A DNA stretch of 64,000 nt from Pleurostoma richardsiae (GCA_030052745.1 JANBVO010000004.1:1240001-1304000), one strand, 5' to 3'. Positions 33,048-43,675 are shown, counted from the stretch's first letter. Notes: generated by a model from the sequence alone, not told the origin. Numbers and translations are program-made.

Positions 33048-35448
33048 CTACAGGGGTGGTGCATTCGGGTCCATCATGCACTGGTCAACCCTCATCAGCT
33101 GCTTCCCGGTCGCCTTGGCCAGCTGGATGAACTGCCTCAGGTACCCGACCGTCGTGGGATACAGGTAATGCATGACCACCAGGTTGCCCCCCTTCGCGAG
33201 GTCCCTCTTGAAGGCCTCGAGCTGCTTCTCCGGCGTGGCGCTCTCCGCCCACAGCCAGTCCTCCACATCGACGCTCCACATGACCAGGTACGGGTCGTCT
33301 GTGCCCAGTGCCGCTGCCAGCCGCTGCCTCATTCGGGCCCCCTCCGTGCCGAAGGGAGGGCGGAAGTACGGCGTGTGGAACCCGCCGAACGTGTTCTTGA
33401 CCGCCGCCACGTCGTTGCTGTACTCCCAGTCGATTGCGGCGTCCGACGCCAGCCCCTCCATCTTGGGGTGGGTGAAGCTGTGGAGTGCGATCTGGTGACC
33501 TCGGGCCATCATTTCCTTGTAGACGGCGGACAGGTTCGTCGTCGGATCCTCAAGCGGCGCTCCGACGGTGAAGAAGGTCACGTTGATGTTCTCGGCCTTG
33601 ACGATGTCCGTGACCTGTTTGGCGAGCTTCGGGTCGCCGTCGTCAATGGCGAAGGCGAAAGAGTTTGGTCGCTTACACGCGAAGACAAGGTTCCCTGACG
33701 GCAACTTGTTGGGGATATTGAAGCCCACCGGGATCGAAGAGACAATCTCGATCTTAGTAAATACCGTCGCATCGGTTGTATAGAACCCCTTGAGGGCCAC
33801 GCCAATCACACGGCTCAGCTCGATGTTGAAGTGCGACAAGGGCATGTAGACGTCGGACGCTGTGGCATATCGGGCAGCCTCGAGAGAGTCCCAAGTCTCT
33901 GGATAGGGTTGAATGTTCTCGTTGCACTGAGAATTGTGCTGCTGCAGGGCAACAGAGAATTTATTGCTGCCACTGTAGGCGATATGCAAATATGACCCGG
34001 CGTATTGTCTCAAGTCAGCACAGGTGCTGCTGACCTGGCTGTACCAGCCCAGATCTGCATCCGTGGACTGGAGTACCATTCTGTTGCCGGTGAAGGTGAG
34101 AGTCATGCCGGGGTCCTCGTCAGCTCCATGCCAAAGACCAAGCGCATTAGTGTCCTTGTTTCTGAAAAGATCGATCACAAATGGCGATACGGTAGAAGAT
34201 GGTGCTGGTACAGTTAATGTCGGAGTCGACAGAAACGGCGCTGAAGGAACGACATAGTCGACTGCAGTACTGCCACAGTAGAAAGCGATCGGACCAAGAG
34301 TGACCGCTGTGCTGAGTCCGGTGAACATGATGGTGCTCAACTTCGTCTTGTCGAAGCCCGTGAACTTGGAAAACGGGATGGTATATGGTTTCTCTGTGCC
34401 ATCAAATATCCAGCCCAGCTCTGCGGCAGTCCGGGTCGCTGTCTGAGCATCATCACCACCACAAGTAAGGGGGGAGGATAACTGAACATTAAATGTCGTG
34501 CCGGCTGGAGCCTTGATACGCAAGGAGATGCCTCCATAGATGTCCGTGTTCTGACAGCCGACCTGGCTGTAAAGGTAAGAACTCTTGTCTGTCGGTGTCA
34601 ATGTCACCCTATTGCCACTCACGACGACGGACTTCATTGTTCCGTCGTCACTTGACGAGTCAAGCATGGCGTTGTAGTACAAGAAGGTCAGCCTGGATTG
34701 TGACATCCAGTCATCTATCAAAAGAGTCTGGCAAGCTCCCGGGTTGGACGTGCTGGACGGCGTGCTAGATGTTCTTGTACTGAGCGAGATTGAGCTCCCA
34801 GGGATGGTTGGTGACGGAGCTGCTGAATTTTCAGGAGTGGTACTCGTCGGAAAAGGGGTACCGGGAGATGTCGAGCCAATTATGCTGCAGACAAACTGGA
34901 TATTGCTTATGTTCCATGCAGTCTGCGTTTCGGTGAAGTCATACCATACGAAGGCCGTGATGGCCTCGAGGTTTGCTCCGGTGAAGGAACTCAGGGGTGC
35001 AGTAATTGTTTGCAGCGAGCCAGTTAGCCCTGCAATGACTTGATTCGTCCGGGTCACCCTATCATGTGAACACGATGACCTTGTCTGCGTCTGGAGCTTG
35101 AAAGACCCTCCCGGCGGTCCCTCCACAAAGAAGGACAGAGCATTGTACCCCTGAGTGGTAGCTTCCTGGCAAGGGAATGTCTCGTAGAAGTAGGAGCTGG
35201 CCTTGGAAATGAGGGTAAGAGTCCCGTTACTGGCAGAGATCGATTTCATCGACCCATCGTCTATGCATCAAATTAACAAGTGATATGAGAAGCCAAAGTT
35301 TGGTATATTACCTACCGCTCGTCCATCTTCCCAAGTTGTTCTTGCTGCTGGACCATCTTGTGAAATCATCGATGAGGAGATGAGAAGAGCAGGTGGCATG
35401 GGCACTTCTGATAAAGGGGAGGACAGTCCAGACAATGTTCAGTAACAT
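33048..35448 (-). CDS. secreted CE4 polysaccharide deacetylase with three repeated N-terminal modules
   Basis: Exons 35448-35316 and 35260-33048 encode 781 residues. The first in-frame ATG (35448) opens a signal peptide (MLLNIVWTVLPFIRSAHA). Three related beta-rich modules follow (about 25-150, 220-370 and 410-560). Each opens with LLIDDF/LLIDDW/FVIDLF, has a (D)DG(S/T)MK- or DPGMT-like turn, paired Cys and an ordered Ser/Thr-Leu-Ser-x-Phe strand, resembling galactose-binding-like folds. A Ser/Thr/Pro linker separates modules 1 and 2. The NodB domain (about 570-760) keeps Asp584-Asp585, His638 and His642 (HSFTHP), Arg678 (RPPFG), Asp709 and Asp712 (DVEDW) and His742 (VVMHYL). CE4 enzymes remove acetyl groups from chitin, peptidoglycan or xylan. 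The cell wall is the likely site. The substrate is unresolved. Confidence 0.88.
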
Positions 35449-37757
35449 CGTGAAAATAGACCTGCCTGAAGAGATTGGCTGGTAGGGGTAGTAAGCCAAG
35501 TGATGGTATAAAGGGATCTACCATCAATCGTCACTCGAAGATAAGTTGCGAAAGAAAGGTTTATGGGAGGGAATGAACCCGAGAGTCGTAAATTGATCTA
35601 GGACGAAGCCTGCTCCTGGGGTCTTGCTGCCCCCCATGAGCTGCCGAGGAGATGACGTGAAGCGCTCTGTCTGGTTTCATAGCGTATAAGGCCTTCGTGA
35701 TGAGAAAGGAGTCTACCCTGTGGGCTCTGTTCCCACGAAGGAGACAGCTTGCTCATTGCCTTAGATACGACTTCGATTATGCCAGGAACAGAATTTTTCG
35801 TGATATTCAGCCGGTACTACGTGCCAGGGTAGTGACATATAGAGCAACGCCAATTGGAGGAGTTGTCCCGAGACGTTCCTCATATTATGTTCCAATATAC
35901 AAGAAGCTGGGCGCCATCGAACGGATTCCCGAGTGAATGCAGGAGACTAAGCGGATCTCGCTCTTTGGGAGACTTGGGAGTGAAAGACTGTAGGGAGTCT
36001 AAGAGGCGTAGATGAGTCTGGACATGTGGCTGCTGGGCGGCAACAGAAAAACAGAATCCGTCTCTCCCATGTCATTCCATTACCGATACACTACATGAAG
36101 GGAAGGACTTGGCGGAAAGAGAATCGCCCCGTTTCTAGAGGATTTGTCTTGCCCTATGGTTGTTGTTCACCGCAAGCAGCATCTGGATCTTACCTTGGTA
36201 TCGCCCCACAACAATCGTAGCGAAGGAGACCCCGGCCGTCGATCCGTGAGTGATCTTCGGTAGAGGTGAAGGCCGAAGGAGAGCACGGTTCTAGACCCCT
36301 TGAGCCGTTGAAGAGACGGGAGCAATGCCCACTAGCAAGAGGACCCGACGAGTCTATCCCACCTCTCCTACGCGGTAACATGTTGGCTGGATGTATACCT
36401 ATTCCGTTGAATGATTTCACCTTTCTTCTGTATCGTGTTGGCTGATGCGAGATCTGCCGAGGTGCCCTGTGTCAGGCGGGCTAGCAACCTATATTGCTTT
36501 GCTTGATGCTTCCATATGAGATGATCACAAACAAGGGTTGACTTCGTCGCAGCTGGGGCAGGCACTGCTGAAGACGTCCACACGCGTAGAGTGACACCAG
36601 TCGCCCGGCGGAACGTAACGTCGCCTTCTGGAAAGAAAGAAGAAAAGATGAGTGAGAAGAATTAAGCGGAGGCAGCACGCTGTCAATATATGACAAGATC
36701 CCGGCGGTTGATTGCCAAGACTATTACAGCCCAGCGTAAATTCGGCAGCCTTGCTCCGAGCAGAAAAGGGATGGCAGCGCACACTGTACCACGGAAGTGG
36801 TCTCTGACGCGGTTCAGGTCTTCAGGTCTATTCTGGCATACCAGAGGATGCGACAGAACAAGAACGCCATGCCACTGCGACACTCTTTCGAGCAGTCAAC
36901 CTAGTGCTCAGTGATAGACGCCTGCGGATGGAAGTGGAGCGACTGAAATCAACATTTGAGATGCTACCGGCCGGAACAACGGTTCCTATTACCAATGGCA
37001 TGTTACAGAGGCTTCAGGGCGCCTGGATGAAGAGCGTAGTTCACACGTTGCAACGGATTGTCTGTGGCTGCCTCGATAGTCAGCGACAACGTAGAATGGT
37101 TCGATCCTTAACGATCCGAGTTCCTCCCTCCGTCTGACTCCGTCTGACGAGGAGGGGTCCCAAAACAACAGAGCGATTTTGGCCGTCTAGGGAAGCATAG
37201 GAAGAGACGAGTTCGTACAGATTACGGGTAGTTGACTTCTGAGAGATTTTGTTCGTAGAAGTGGCATTGATGAAGGTAGTAAAGATGTAGTGTGTTTGAT
37301 ATTGAATTACAGAATATCAGACACTGACACGGTTGGTCGTTTTCACTGATAAGCGTGAAAGTATAGGCTGCACGTGATGATAAGTGAGGTAATCTCGGCG
37401 ACATCTTCAACGAGCCCGACGTTGCGAATCGGCTGCCATCATTGGTGTTAGGATCGACTGGCAGGCGTCTGCCCTCTTCAACAGAAGAGTTCCGCCTTGT
37501 TTGTGATAGGCACGGCAATAACAATTGAGGTTTACGATACGGCAATTCACACCGCCCTGCAGAACCACCCTAACTCCAGTACTCAGTACTCACGCACTCC
37601 AACGACGGCGCTGCCGCCCAACAACACATTTGTTGGCTAGTGTGCCGAAGCAAAGCACCACGCAACCTCTACGTCCCCGAGACATCCGGCGAGCAATTAC
37701 GGCCTGTCCGTGGCCGGCCGATATTACCAGCCTGCCGGATCCGCTGCCACCGACTTC
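35449..37757. other. divergent intergenic region
   Basis: This 2.3-kb tract lies between the 5' ends of the deacetylase and Trs85 genes. It includes a segment (35966-36012) similar to 20584-20625. A 79-codon frame at 35700-35936 was considered and not accepted. No RNA gene was seen. Confidence 0.5.
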
Positions 37758-40091
37758 ATGCAGCCGCCTAACCATGATGCGCCCGTGGAATCAATACAGG
37801 CCCTGCCGATGGCGGCATCCGCCATAAGGCTGCCCAAGCGGCAGCCCGTTCTGGAGAGTCTGCCCCTCTCCCAGTCAGAAGCGAGCTTGCCATACCGACG
37901 AGCTTCCAACCCCTCTACCGCTTCTCTCTACGCATCCACGCTCAGCCCCCCCGGATCGCGATCAATGTCGCCCGCCGGCCGAGGGTCGCCAGCCCGTGCC
38001 TTCGCAGGCTCCACGTTCGGCGCCGGCTTCACCCACTCCCTACTCGATACTGGGGCTGCCGACAACCCGGGAGACCCTCTCAACCTTATACTCAAGTCTT
38101 TCGTTCCGCATGTCGCGGTCTATCCCTCAGAAGACACCGAGCAGCTGGTTAAAGAGAAAGGGTTCCAGAGGGGTCTGTGGGAGCTGCTCCGGCCGTTCGG
38201 CGAGCGGGTACAAGGCAAGGTTACCATTAGGGATAGTAATGGAGCTGGCAGATCATGGGAGGACTTTGGCGTCCGGTTCACGAGATTTGGGGAAGGAATT
38301 GAGCAGCCTGAGCCGATAACGGGGGGGTTGAAACCAGCGGGGACGAATGGCCAGGCAGCTGCGCCCGGCTCACAAGGCGACAAGTTGGGAAACAGGATCG
38401 CGGACGTCGAGGCCGTGGTCGACCGCCACTTGAGCTACGCAGAGCAGTCGTTTATGGGCCTGGTTCAGCCCAGCACGCCGACCCAACACGGGCCTGACGC
38501 CGAAGCAACCTCACCATACTATGCCCTGTACCTCCGCCGCTTGCTCTCTGGGATACCGCTATCTTCCCATGAGACGTTCGCGCACCCGGTCGCGTGCGTG
38601 ATTGCTATCAGTTCGCGCAATACCGCTCCCATCGAAACACTACGGAGGCTCTACAACGAATCCGCTCAAGGCGAGCGGAGGTTGCCTGCGTGGGTGGATC
38701 CTGACTATCTGCGATATTATGTGCTCGTCCATGATGAGGAGAACAGCGATATTACCAAGTCCATGGCACTGTTCGAACAAATGAAGCGGCACCTCGGTCT
38801 ACATTGTCATTTGCTCCGGATACGCAGCTCACAGAGCGCGGAAACGGATGACGACAGCATGCCATTGCCGCGAAGCGACTGGATGACAGCGGCTGAGGAG
38901 CTGACAGATATAGAGAGGAGCGAGAGTCAAGAGGAGCCTGAGGACCTGACAAGATATATCTTCGAGTCGGACGCTACGGCGATACGGACGTTCGTCCGGG
39001 AGATGGTGACACAGTCCATAGTACCCACGATGGAGCGGAACGTGCAGGTGTGGAACGATCAGGTCGCATCAAGACGGAGAGGTATTAGCGGGCGGTTTAT
39101 GAGCCTGTCCAAACGGTGGACAGGGTTTGGAAGTAGTTCAAGGAACTCTACCGGGAGCAGCAGCTCCTCCAACTTCGATGCGATGGGTTTCTACCGACCA
39201 GAGACTCCCGAGGCTATCATGCGCAAGCTCGCTGATTTTGCATTCATGTTGCGAGACTGGAAGCTCGCTATGTCGACCTACGACATACTGCGGACAGACT
39301 TCAGCAACGACAAGGCATGGAAATACCACGCCGCTGCTAACGAGATGGCGGCGCTGGCCCTCTTGATCATGCCGCAGAACATGTCCTCCAAGACCCGCCT
39401 CGAGACCATCAACCAGATGCTCGAGCAGGCATTCTACTCATACACCACCCGCTGCAGAGCCCCATACGGTGCCCTCCGCTGCGTGGCGCTGGGCCTCGAG
39501 CTTCTCCGCCTGCGGGGCGGCCTCGCTGTCGATGAAGCGGTCCGGTGGGGCATGCGACTGATGGAGACCAACATCGTCGGCAACATCGGCGACGCCCTCC
39601 TGAAGGAGCGCATGGCCGTCTGCTGCGCGACGAAGCAGGGCGTCGGGTCACAGTCGTGGGGCAGTTGGCGGCGGAAGAGCGCATTCTGGAGCGTGCTAGG
39701 CGCCGACGCATGGATCGCCGAGAAGAAGTACATCCAGGCGCAGCGATGCCTCAATGAGGCGCGCAAGATGTACTCGATGCTGCCCAGCGAGGAGGGCATT
39801 AGCCGATTCGTCTTCGCCGCCGAGCACATGGCGCTGCTGAATCAGGAGCTGAAGGAGGGCCTGGCGCTGGAGGGCGACACGGTCGGGGAGAGTGGAGAGG
39901 GAGATGCGGACCGTGACGAGGTTGAGGTGCTCGTCGACGAGGAGAGCGAGGCTTTGACGCGTAGGAGGTCGAGGCGGATAAGCTTTACGGGCGCGCCTGG
40001 CGGGGCCGTGGGTTTGGAGACAGCACCTCTGAGAACGATGGACGCACACGAAGAAGAAGGGCGTGAGGGCCCGGAAGATGACTTCGGCTAG
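37758..40091 (+). CDS. TRS85: TRAPP complex subunit Trs85/TRAPPC8-like
   Basis: A single long exon gives 777 residues from the first in-frame ATG (37758). The open frame extends 39 codons further 5' to a TAG at 37638 without another ATG, so the start is uncertain and an upstream short exon is possible. After a Ser/Pro-rich head, the text FVPHVAVYPSEDTEQLVKEKGF, then GLWELLRPFGERVQGKV and WEDFGVRF, identifies Trs85. The central part has LSGIPLSSHETFAHPVACVI, and the helical C-terminal half has KLADFAFMLRDWKLA, typical of TRAPPC8. Trs85 is the specific subunit of TRAPPIII, the Ypt1/Rab1 exchange complex acting in autophagy and early Golgi traffic. The acidic C-terminus is variable. The nearest gene on the right is convergent. 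Confidence 0.87.
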   Translation: MQPPNHDAPVESIQALPMAASAIRLPKRQPVLESLPLSQSEASLPYRRASNPSTASLYASTLSPPGSRSMSPAGRGSPARAFAGSTFGAGFTHSLLDTGAADNPGDPLNLILKSFVPHVAVYPSEDTEQLVKEKGFQRGLWELLRPFGERVQGKVTIRDSNGAGRSWEDFGVRFTRFGEGIEQPEPITGGLKPAGTNGQAAAPGSQGDKLGNRIADVEAVVDRHLSYAEQSFMGLVQPSTPTQHGPDAEATSPYYALYLRRLLSGIPLSSHETFAHPVACVIAISSRNTAPIETLRRLYNESAQGERRLPAWVDPDYLRYYVLVHDEENSDITKSMALFEQMKRHLGLHCHLLRIRSSQSAETDDDSMPLPRSDWMTAAEELTDIERSESQEEPEDLTRYIFESDATAIRTFVREMVTQSIVPTMERNVQVWNDQVASRRRGISGRFMSLSKRWTGFGSSSRNSTGSSSSSNFDAMGFYRPETPEAIMRKLADFAFMLRDWKLAMSTYDILRTDFSNDKAWKYHAAANEMAALALLIMPQNMSSKTRLETINQMLEQAFYSYTTRCRAPYGALRCVALGLELLRLRGGLAVDEAVRWGMRLMETNIVGNIGDALLKERMAVCCATKQGVGSQSWGSWRRKSAFWSVLGADAWIAEKKYIQAQRCLNEARKMYSMLPSEEGISRFVFAAEHMALLNQELKEGLALEGDTVGESGEGDADRDEVEVLVDEESEALTRRRSRRISFTGAPGGAVGLETAPLRTMDAHEEEGREGPEDDFG

Positions 40092-40345
40092 GGATCCCGA
40101 GAATATGGCCATCTAGACGGAAGGAATAGATGGGCAGATCACTTTCGGCGTCAGCATGGACGGCGTCTATTGCACTCATGAATGTAGCGTGTCTGTCTAT
40201 ATATCATAATTTCTTGACCTCTTGCAGTAGCCCCTGATCAATTTCGCCGACGCATCTCGTTCTGCTTGGATGTCGAATAACTAGACAGCCTCAACACGTC
40301 CATGGGTATCCGCGAGAACAAACAGACAACTCCGTCGAACGCAGC

Positions 40346-40852
40346 TCAAACCTCCAGAGCTGCCAAGGCATCCAGCACGGCACCCGCCAGCTCGTCCTCT
40401 GCGCCCACGCACCGCACGCCGTACCTCTCGCACACGATCTGCACGTTGCCCCTCTTCCAGTACCCCTCGGGGCAGCAGACGACGACGCCGCCTCCCCCGC
40501 CCCTGAGCGCCCTCCGGCCGCAGCACAGCCCCAGCTCCATCAGGCTGACGGCGGCCCTGGTGCCCGGGTGGAGGAAGACGATGACGACGTCGGCGCGGTC
40601 CTGCATCTCCAGCTCCCAGCTGACCTGCTCGCGGAAGGGCGCGAAGGAGGGGTCCTCGCGCCAGGTCGAGTCCCAGTCCGGCCGGGCGGGGTCGTAGACG
40701 GTGACGGCGGCCGCCGCGGCGGCGCGGGAGGCGGCGAGAGCGGTGGTCAGGGAGGCGCGCCAGTCCGGGCCGGCGCCGCTGGTGGAGCCGGCGAGGAAGA
40801 GGGAGCGGGGGTGCCGCGGGGGTTCGCGGCTGGGGGCGCGGATGACTTGCAT
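40346..40852 (-). CDS. nucleoside 2-deoxyribosyltransferase-like protein
   Basis: A single exon of 168 residues. Its parts match the small Rossmann-like nucleoside 2-deoxyribosyltransferase family: LFLAGSTSGAGPDWRASL at the N-terminus, VYDPARPDWDSTW, then QVSWELEMQDRADVVIVFL and AAVSLMELG, where the Glu corresponds to the nucleophile region, and VVVCCPEGYWKRGNVQI. These enzymes swap bases between deoxyribonucleosides, while distant fungal and bacterial members may act on other nucleoside or nucleotide N-glycosidic bonds. It is divergent from the xanthine dioxygenase gene with 912 bp between starts, which hints at purine metabolism. An Ala-rich run near residues 40-50 is unusual. Exact reaction is not established. 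Confidence 0.8.
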   Translation of the reverse strand: MQVIRAPSREPPRHPRSLFLAGSTSGAGPDWRASLTTALAASRAAAAAAVTVYDPARPDWDSTWREDPSFAPFREQVSWELEMQDRADVVIVFLHPGTRAAVSLMELGLCCGRRALRGGGGGVVVCCPEGYWKRGNVQIVCERYGVRCVGAEDELAGAVLDALAALEV

Positions 40853-41321
40853 TGCTGCCTTATGGCACTCTGGCAGCGCTGAAGTGAAGATGGAAGGCTC
40901 TCTCGATGTCTTTGTTGATGGCTGATTCTTGAGTTTGACTGTGGAAGTGGCTGGGGTTGGCGGCTGTCACAGTCAGACCCTCTTGCGGCCTGGTGTGCTT
41001 AACTGTACGTTCAATACCTACAATACCTACAATACGAATCCGATCTTCTGTCTTCTGTGACTGGCTGGCCGACACGTAGATCTGCCCTCCCCTATTTACT
41101 GCCTGCTATGCACTTGCCTACCTGCTTGCCCTCACCTATTTTCGCGGCTGGCCGGCTGGGTAGAGCGGCTATTGTGATGTGCAACTGTCCTGCGCCTTCT
41201 GACCCCGTCCCAAACGCCAATTGGCAGACAGGCAGGACGGTCACATCGCCGGCGCAGTCAATGACGTACGCGGTACAACCACACCCTTCGACACCTTGCA
41301 ATGGGATTCTCAGATTTCTGT

Positions 41322-41339
41322 CTATCACTTCCGAGATAG
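41322..41339. promoter_or_regulatory. paired GATA (AreA/NIT2-type) sites
   Basis: TGATAG is read on the minus strand at 41322-41327 and AGATAG on the plus strand at 41334-41339. HGATAR pairs within about 30 bp are the known preferred targets of the fungal nitrogen regulators AreA and NIT2. Single GATA sites are common by chance, so the close pair and the gene identity carry the weight. Confidence 0.4.
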
Positions 41340-41436
41340 ATGTAGGCAGTATTGACGGCATTGACAGCACATTGGATGTCACCATTCCCGTATGTGTTGC
41401 CAGTCAATCAGACTCAGAGTTGTCGAAGCTCCATCT

Positions 41437-41453
41437 CCGCCGATCTCCGGCGG
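41437..41453. promoter_or_regulatory. perfect inverted repeat upstream of xanA
   Basis: CCGCCG and CGGCGG flank a 5-bp spacer. Inverted CCG/CGG triplets are typical Zn2Cys6 targets, but the protein that might bind is unknown. Confidence 0.3.
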
Positions 41454-41558
41454 CGTCGCTGTTCCGTGGCGAGGCCACGCCGTTGTCGAGCGCTAATGGA
41501 GCCTCCCGAGACCGTCACAGAGGCCGGCAGCCCCCAAAACGGCGCAGTCCCAGCTGCC

Positions 41559-41572
41559 TCGGGCGGCTCCGA
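41559..41572. promoter_or_regulatory. UaY/PCO-1-type binding site
   Basis: The sequence is TCGG-GCGGCT-CCGA, an exact match to TCGG-N6-CCGA, the palindrome bound by the Aspergillus purine-pathway activator UaY (and Neurospora PCO-1). It lies 193 bp upstream of the xanA ATG and 62 bp before the hyphenated TATA-like motif ends. Eight fixed bases are expected once in about 65 kb of random DNA. Function is inferred from known xanA regulation in Aspergillus. Confidence 0.65.
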
Positions 41573-41620
41573 GAGGCAGACGAGCGGGCTGCCCGAGGTA
41601 CTGTGCAGTACAGATGAGCA

Positions 41621-41628
41621 TATAAAGA
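41621..41628 (+). promoter_or_regulatory. TATA box of xanA
   Basis: TATAAAGA lies 137 bp before the ATG at 41765 and about 50 bp after the UaY-type site, a sensible activator-to-TATA spacing. Confidence 0.5.
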
Positions 41629-41764
41629 GACCCCGCCCCTCGTCCCAGGTTCAACTGCTTTCGGAGTCTCTCAGAAAACAACTGCACAAACAATATACCT
41701 TCAGTCCTCAATCAAGCTGTACCACCAACACACAGTCTCAGATCGCAAGTCACTCGCCCTCGAC

Positions 41765-43058
41765 ATGTCTTCTTCACCAACCGTCCAGCCCCTGCAGCTC
41801 CCGGAGGGCTCCGGCATCAAGTTCGGCGCCGCTGTCTCCGGCATTGACATTGAAAACCTCACCGGTAAGAAATCATGAGTAGACCGCACTGTTGAAGGAG
41901 TGACGAGTTCGTGCTACAAGTAATTGGGAGAATACCCGTGAAATCGGTAACCTCCTAAGGTAAGCAAAAAAATATGGTCGCCTGTTGAGATGGTGGACAC
42001 TCGTGGCTAACAACGTTTCTCTCCCAGATGCCGACTTCGATGTGATCCGTGATGCCCTCTTCCGCAACCAGGTCCTCGTCTTCAAGAACCAAGGCCACGT
42101 CTCGCCCAAGGCGCAGTTCGAGCTGACGCGCCGCTTCGACCCGGCCGGCAGCTCCTACGGCCACGGAAAGACGCTCGACGCCAAGCGCAGCATCCTGCAC
42201 CCGGACCTCAAGACGATCCCGCACCAGCCCCAGGTGCAGGTCATCGGTAACGGCTTCGTGCCCGAGTACGAGGGGCTGAAGGACATCAAGCTGCGGCACC
42301 CGCACCACCGCACCTTCCACGCCACGCGCATCCCAGACGAGGACGACCTCGACTTCACGCGCTTCTACCGGTGGCACATTGACGCGGCGCTGTACGGCCT
42401 CGCCCCTCCCGTCGTCACCACCCTCCTCGCCGTCAAGGTCCCCGGCGGTCGCCGCCAGACTTGCCGCTATGACGACGGCACCGGCGACGAGCTGGACGTC
42501 CCCCTCGGCACCACTGCCTTCGTCAGCGGCTACGAGATGTTCGACCGCCTGTCGCCCGAGGACCAGGAGTTCGCGCGCATCACCCGCGTCGAGTACGCGC
42601 CGCACCCCTACATCTGGATGAGCGGCGCGCGGGCGCGGTCCGACGGCCTAGGGCTCGTGTCCGAGGGCAAGGAGGTGGCGGCGGAGCAGCTGCCCGAGAT
42701 CGACCCTGCCAAGATCCAGGTGCTGCCCATGTGCTGGCGCAACCCCGTCACCGGGAAGCTGGCGCTGCAGGTGCACCCCTCGGCGGTGCGCCGGCTGCAC
42801 CTCGCGGACGGCAGCGTTGTCGACGACCTGGCGGAGGTGCGCGCCACCGTGCACCGCCTGCAGCGGCCGGGCATCGCGCCGGACCTGGTGTACGCGCACG
42901 ACTGGCAGGAGGGCGACCTCGTGCTGTTCCACAACCGCGGGCTGCTGCACTCGGTTGTTGGAGCGTTCGCCGAGGACGAGGTGAGGCTGTTCCGCCAGTG
43001 CAACGTCGCGGCGAGCCACTTCCCCGAGGGCCCTGCCGAGGTGAGCCAGGCGGCTTGA
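41765..43058 (+). CDS. xanA: alpha-ketoglutarate-dependent xanthine dioxygenase
   Basis: Exons 41765-41864 and 42028-43058 (163-nt intron with GGCTAAC branch) encode 376 residues. The protein carries GKTLDAKRSILHPDLKTIPH, the most recognisable stretch of fungal XanA, and VKVPGGRRQT. The iron ligands of the TauD/TfdA fold are His150 and Asp152 (RWHIDAALYG) and His341 (GLLHSVVGAF), close to the His149, Asp151 and His340 reported for Aspergillus XanA. Arg356 with Gln357 and Asn359 (RQCN) lie where 2-oxoglutarate and xanthine contacts are known. The enzyme converts xanthine plus 2-oxoglutarate and O2 to urate, succinate and CO2 in the cytosol, bypassing xanthine dehydrogenase. UaY and GATA sites upstream match known control of xanA. 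Confidence 0.92.
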
Positions 43059-43675
43059 GTGGGGGGATCTGTATGATGGACGTCTTTTGCTTTTTGTCAG
43101 TCTGCTATGACAGCGTCGCTCGTTGCCTTTCCTGTTTCTCTTTTTTAATTGTAGGATTTCCTGTCTAGAGCTCAATAGATGCTACATGCACTCTCTCCCA
43201 CCTGTCTGCCACCCAACGTGACGCCTTCAACCCTGCTGCTGAGGATGCCCCTGAAGATCCTTACTGTGAGCCCCTCGCATTGTAGTTATTGCTCTGGCAA
43301 AGCGTAGTAGTAGTAGGTACCTAGATAGTGATCGTAAACTTGATGAACATCAATAAGGAGCCCAACAGTCGGAGATGGCGGCAAACGAGCGAGTTGGCTA
43401 TGGTTACAGTGCTTCCAAGCTGCCTGTAACGCCTCAGCGACCACTAAACAACCCCTGCATTTATCTGACGGCATGTGATGTGCGCTAAGATGGTGGGCAC
43501 TCAGCGGGGCAGACCATCGGTTGCATCATTGCCAGCCGCCAAAACAACGCCGCGTTTACTACGTGCATTTCTCAACGAGACCAAGCTTCCTGTTCTCGAG
43601 CCCGTAGCGTGGCAGGGATATCGAAGGCACCCCATCCAGACATGAAGACACGGCTTATAGCCGCCAACAGACGCC
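43059..43675. other. intergenic
   Basis: This stretch lies between xanA and fig4, both on the plus strand. It includes TAGGTACCTAG at 43314-43324. No gene was seen. Confidence 0.55.

Larger units (their letters stand above)
40853..41764. promoter_or_regulatory. shared upstream region of the deoxyribosyltransferase-like and xanA genes
   Basis: This 912-bp divergent region has two GATA sites facing opposite ways (41322-41339), an inverted repeat CCGCCG-N5-CGGCGG (41437-41453), an exact TCGG-N6-CCGA (41559-41572) and TATAAAGA (41621-41628). The set fits control by purine induction and nitrogen supply. No third gene was recognised. Confidence 0.55.

Noticed and set aside
35700-35936. 79-codon plus-strand frame with ATG
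   Set aside because: There is no recognised motif, no promoter signal and no conserved look. It may be chance, though a small gene cannot be excluded.
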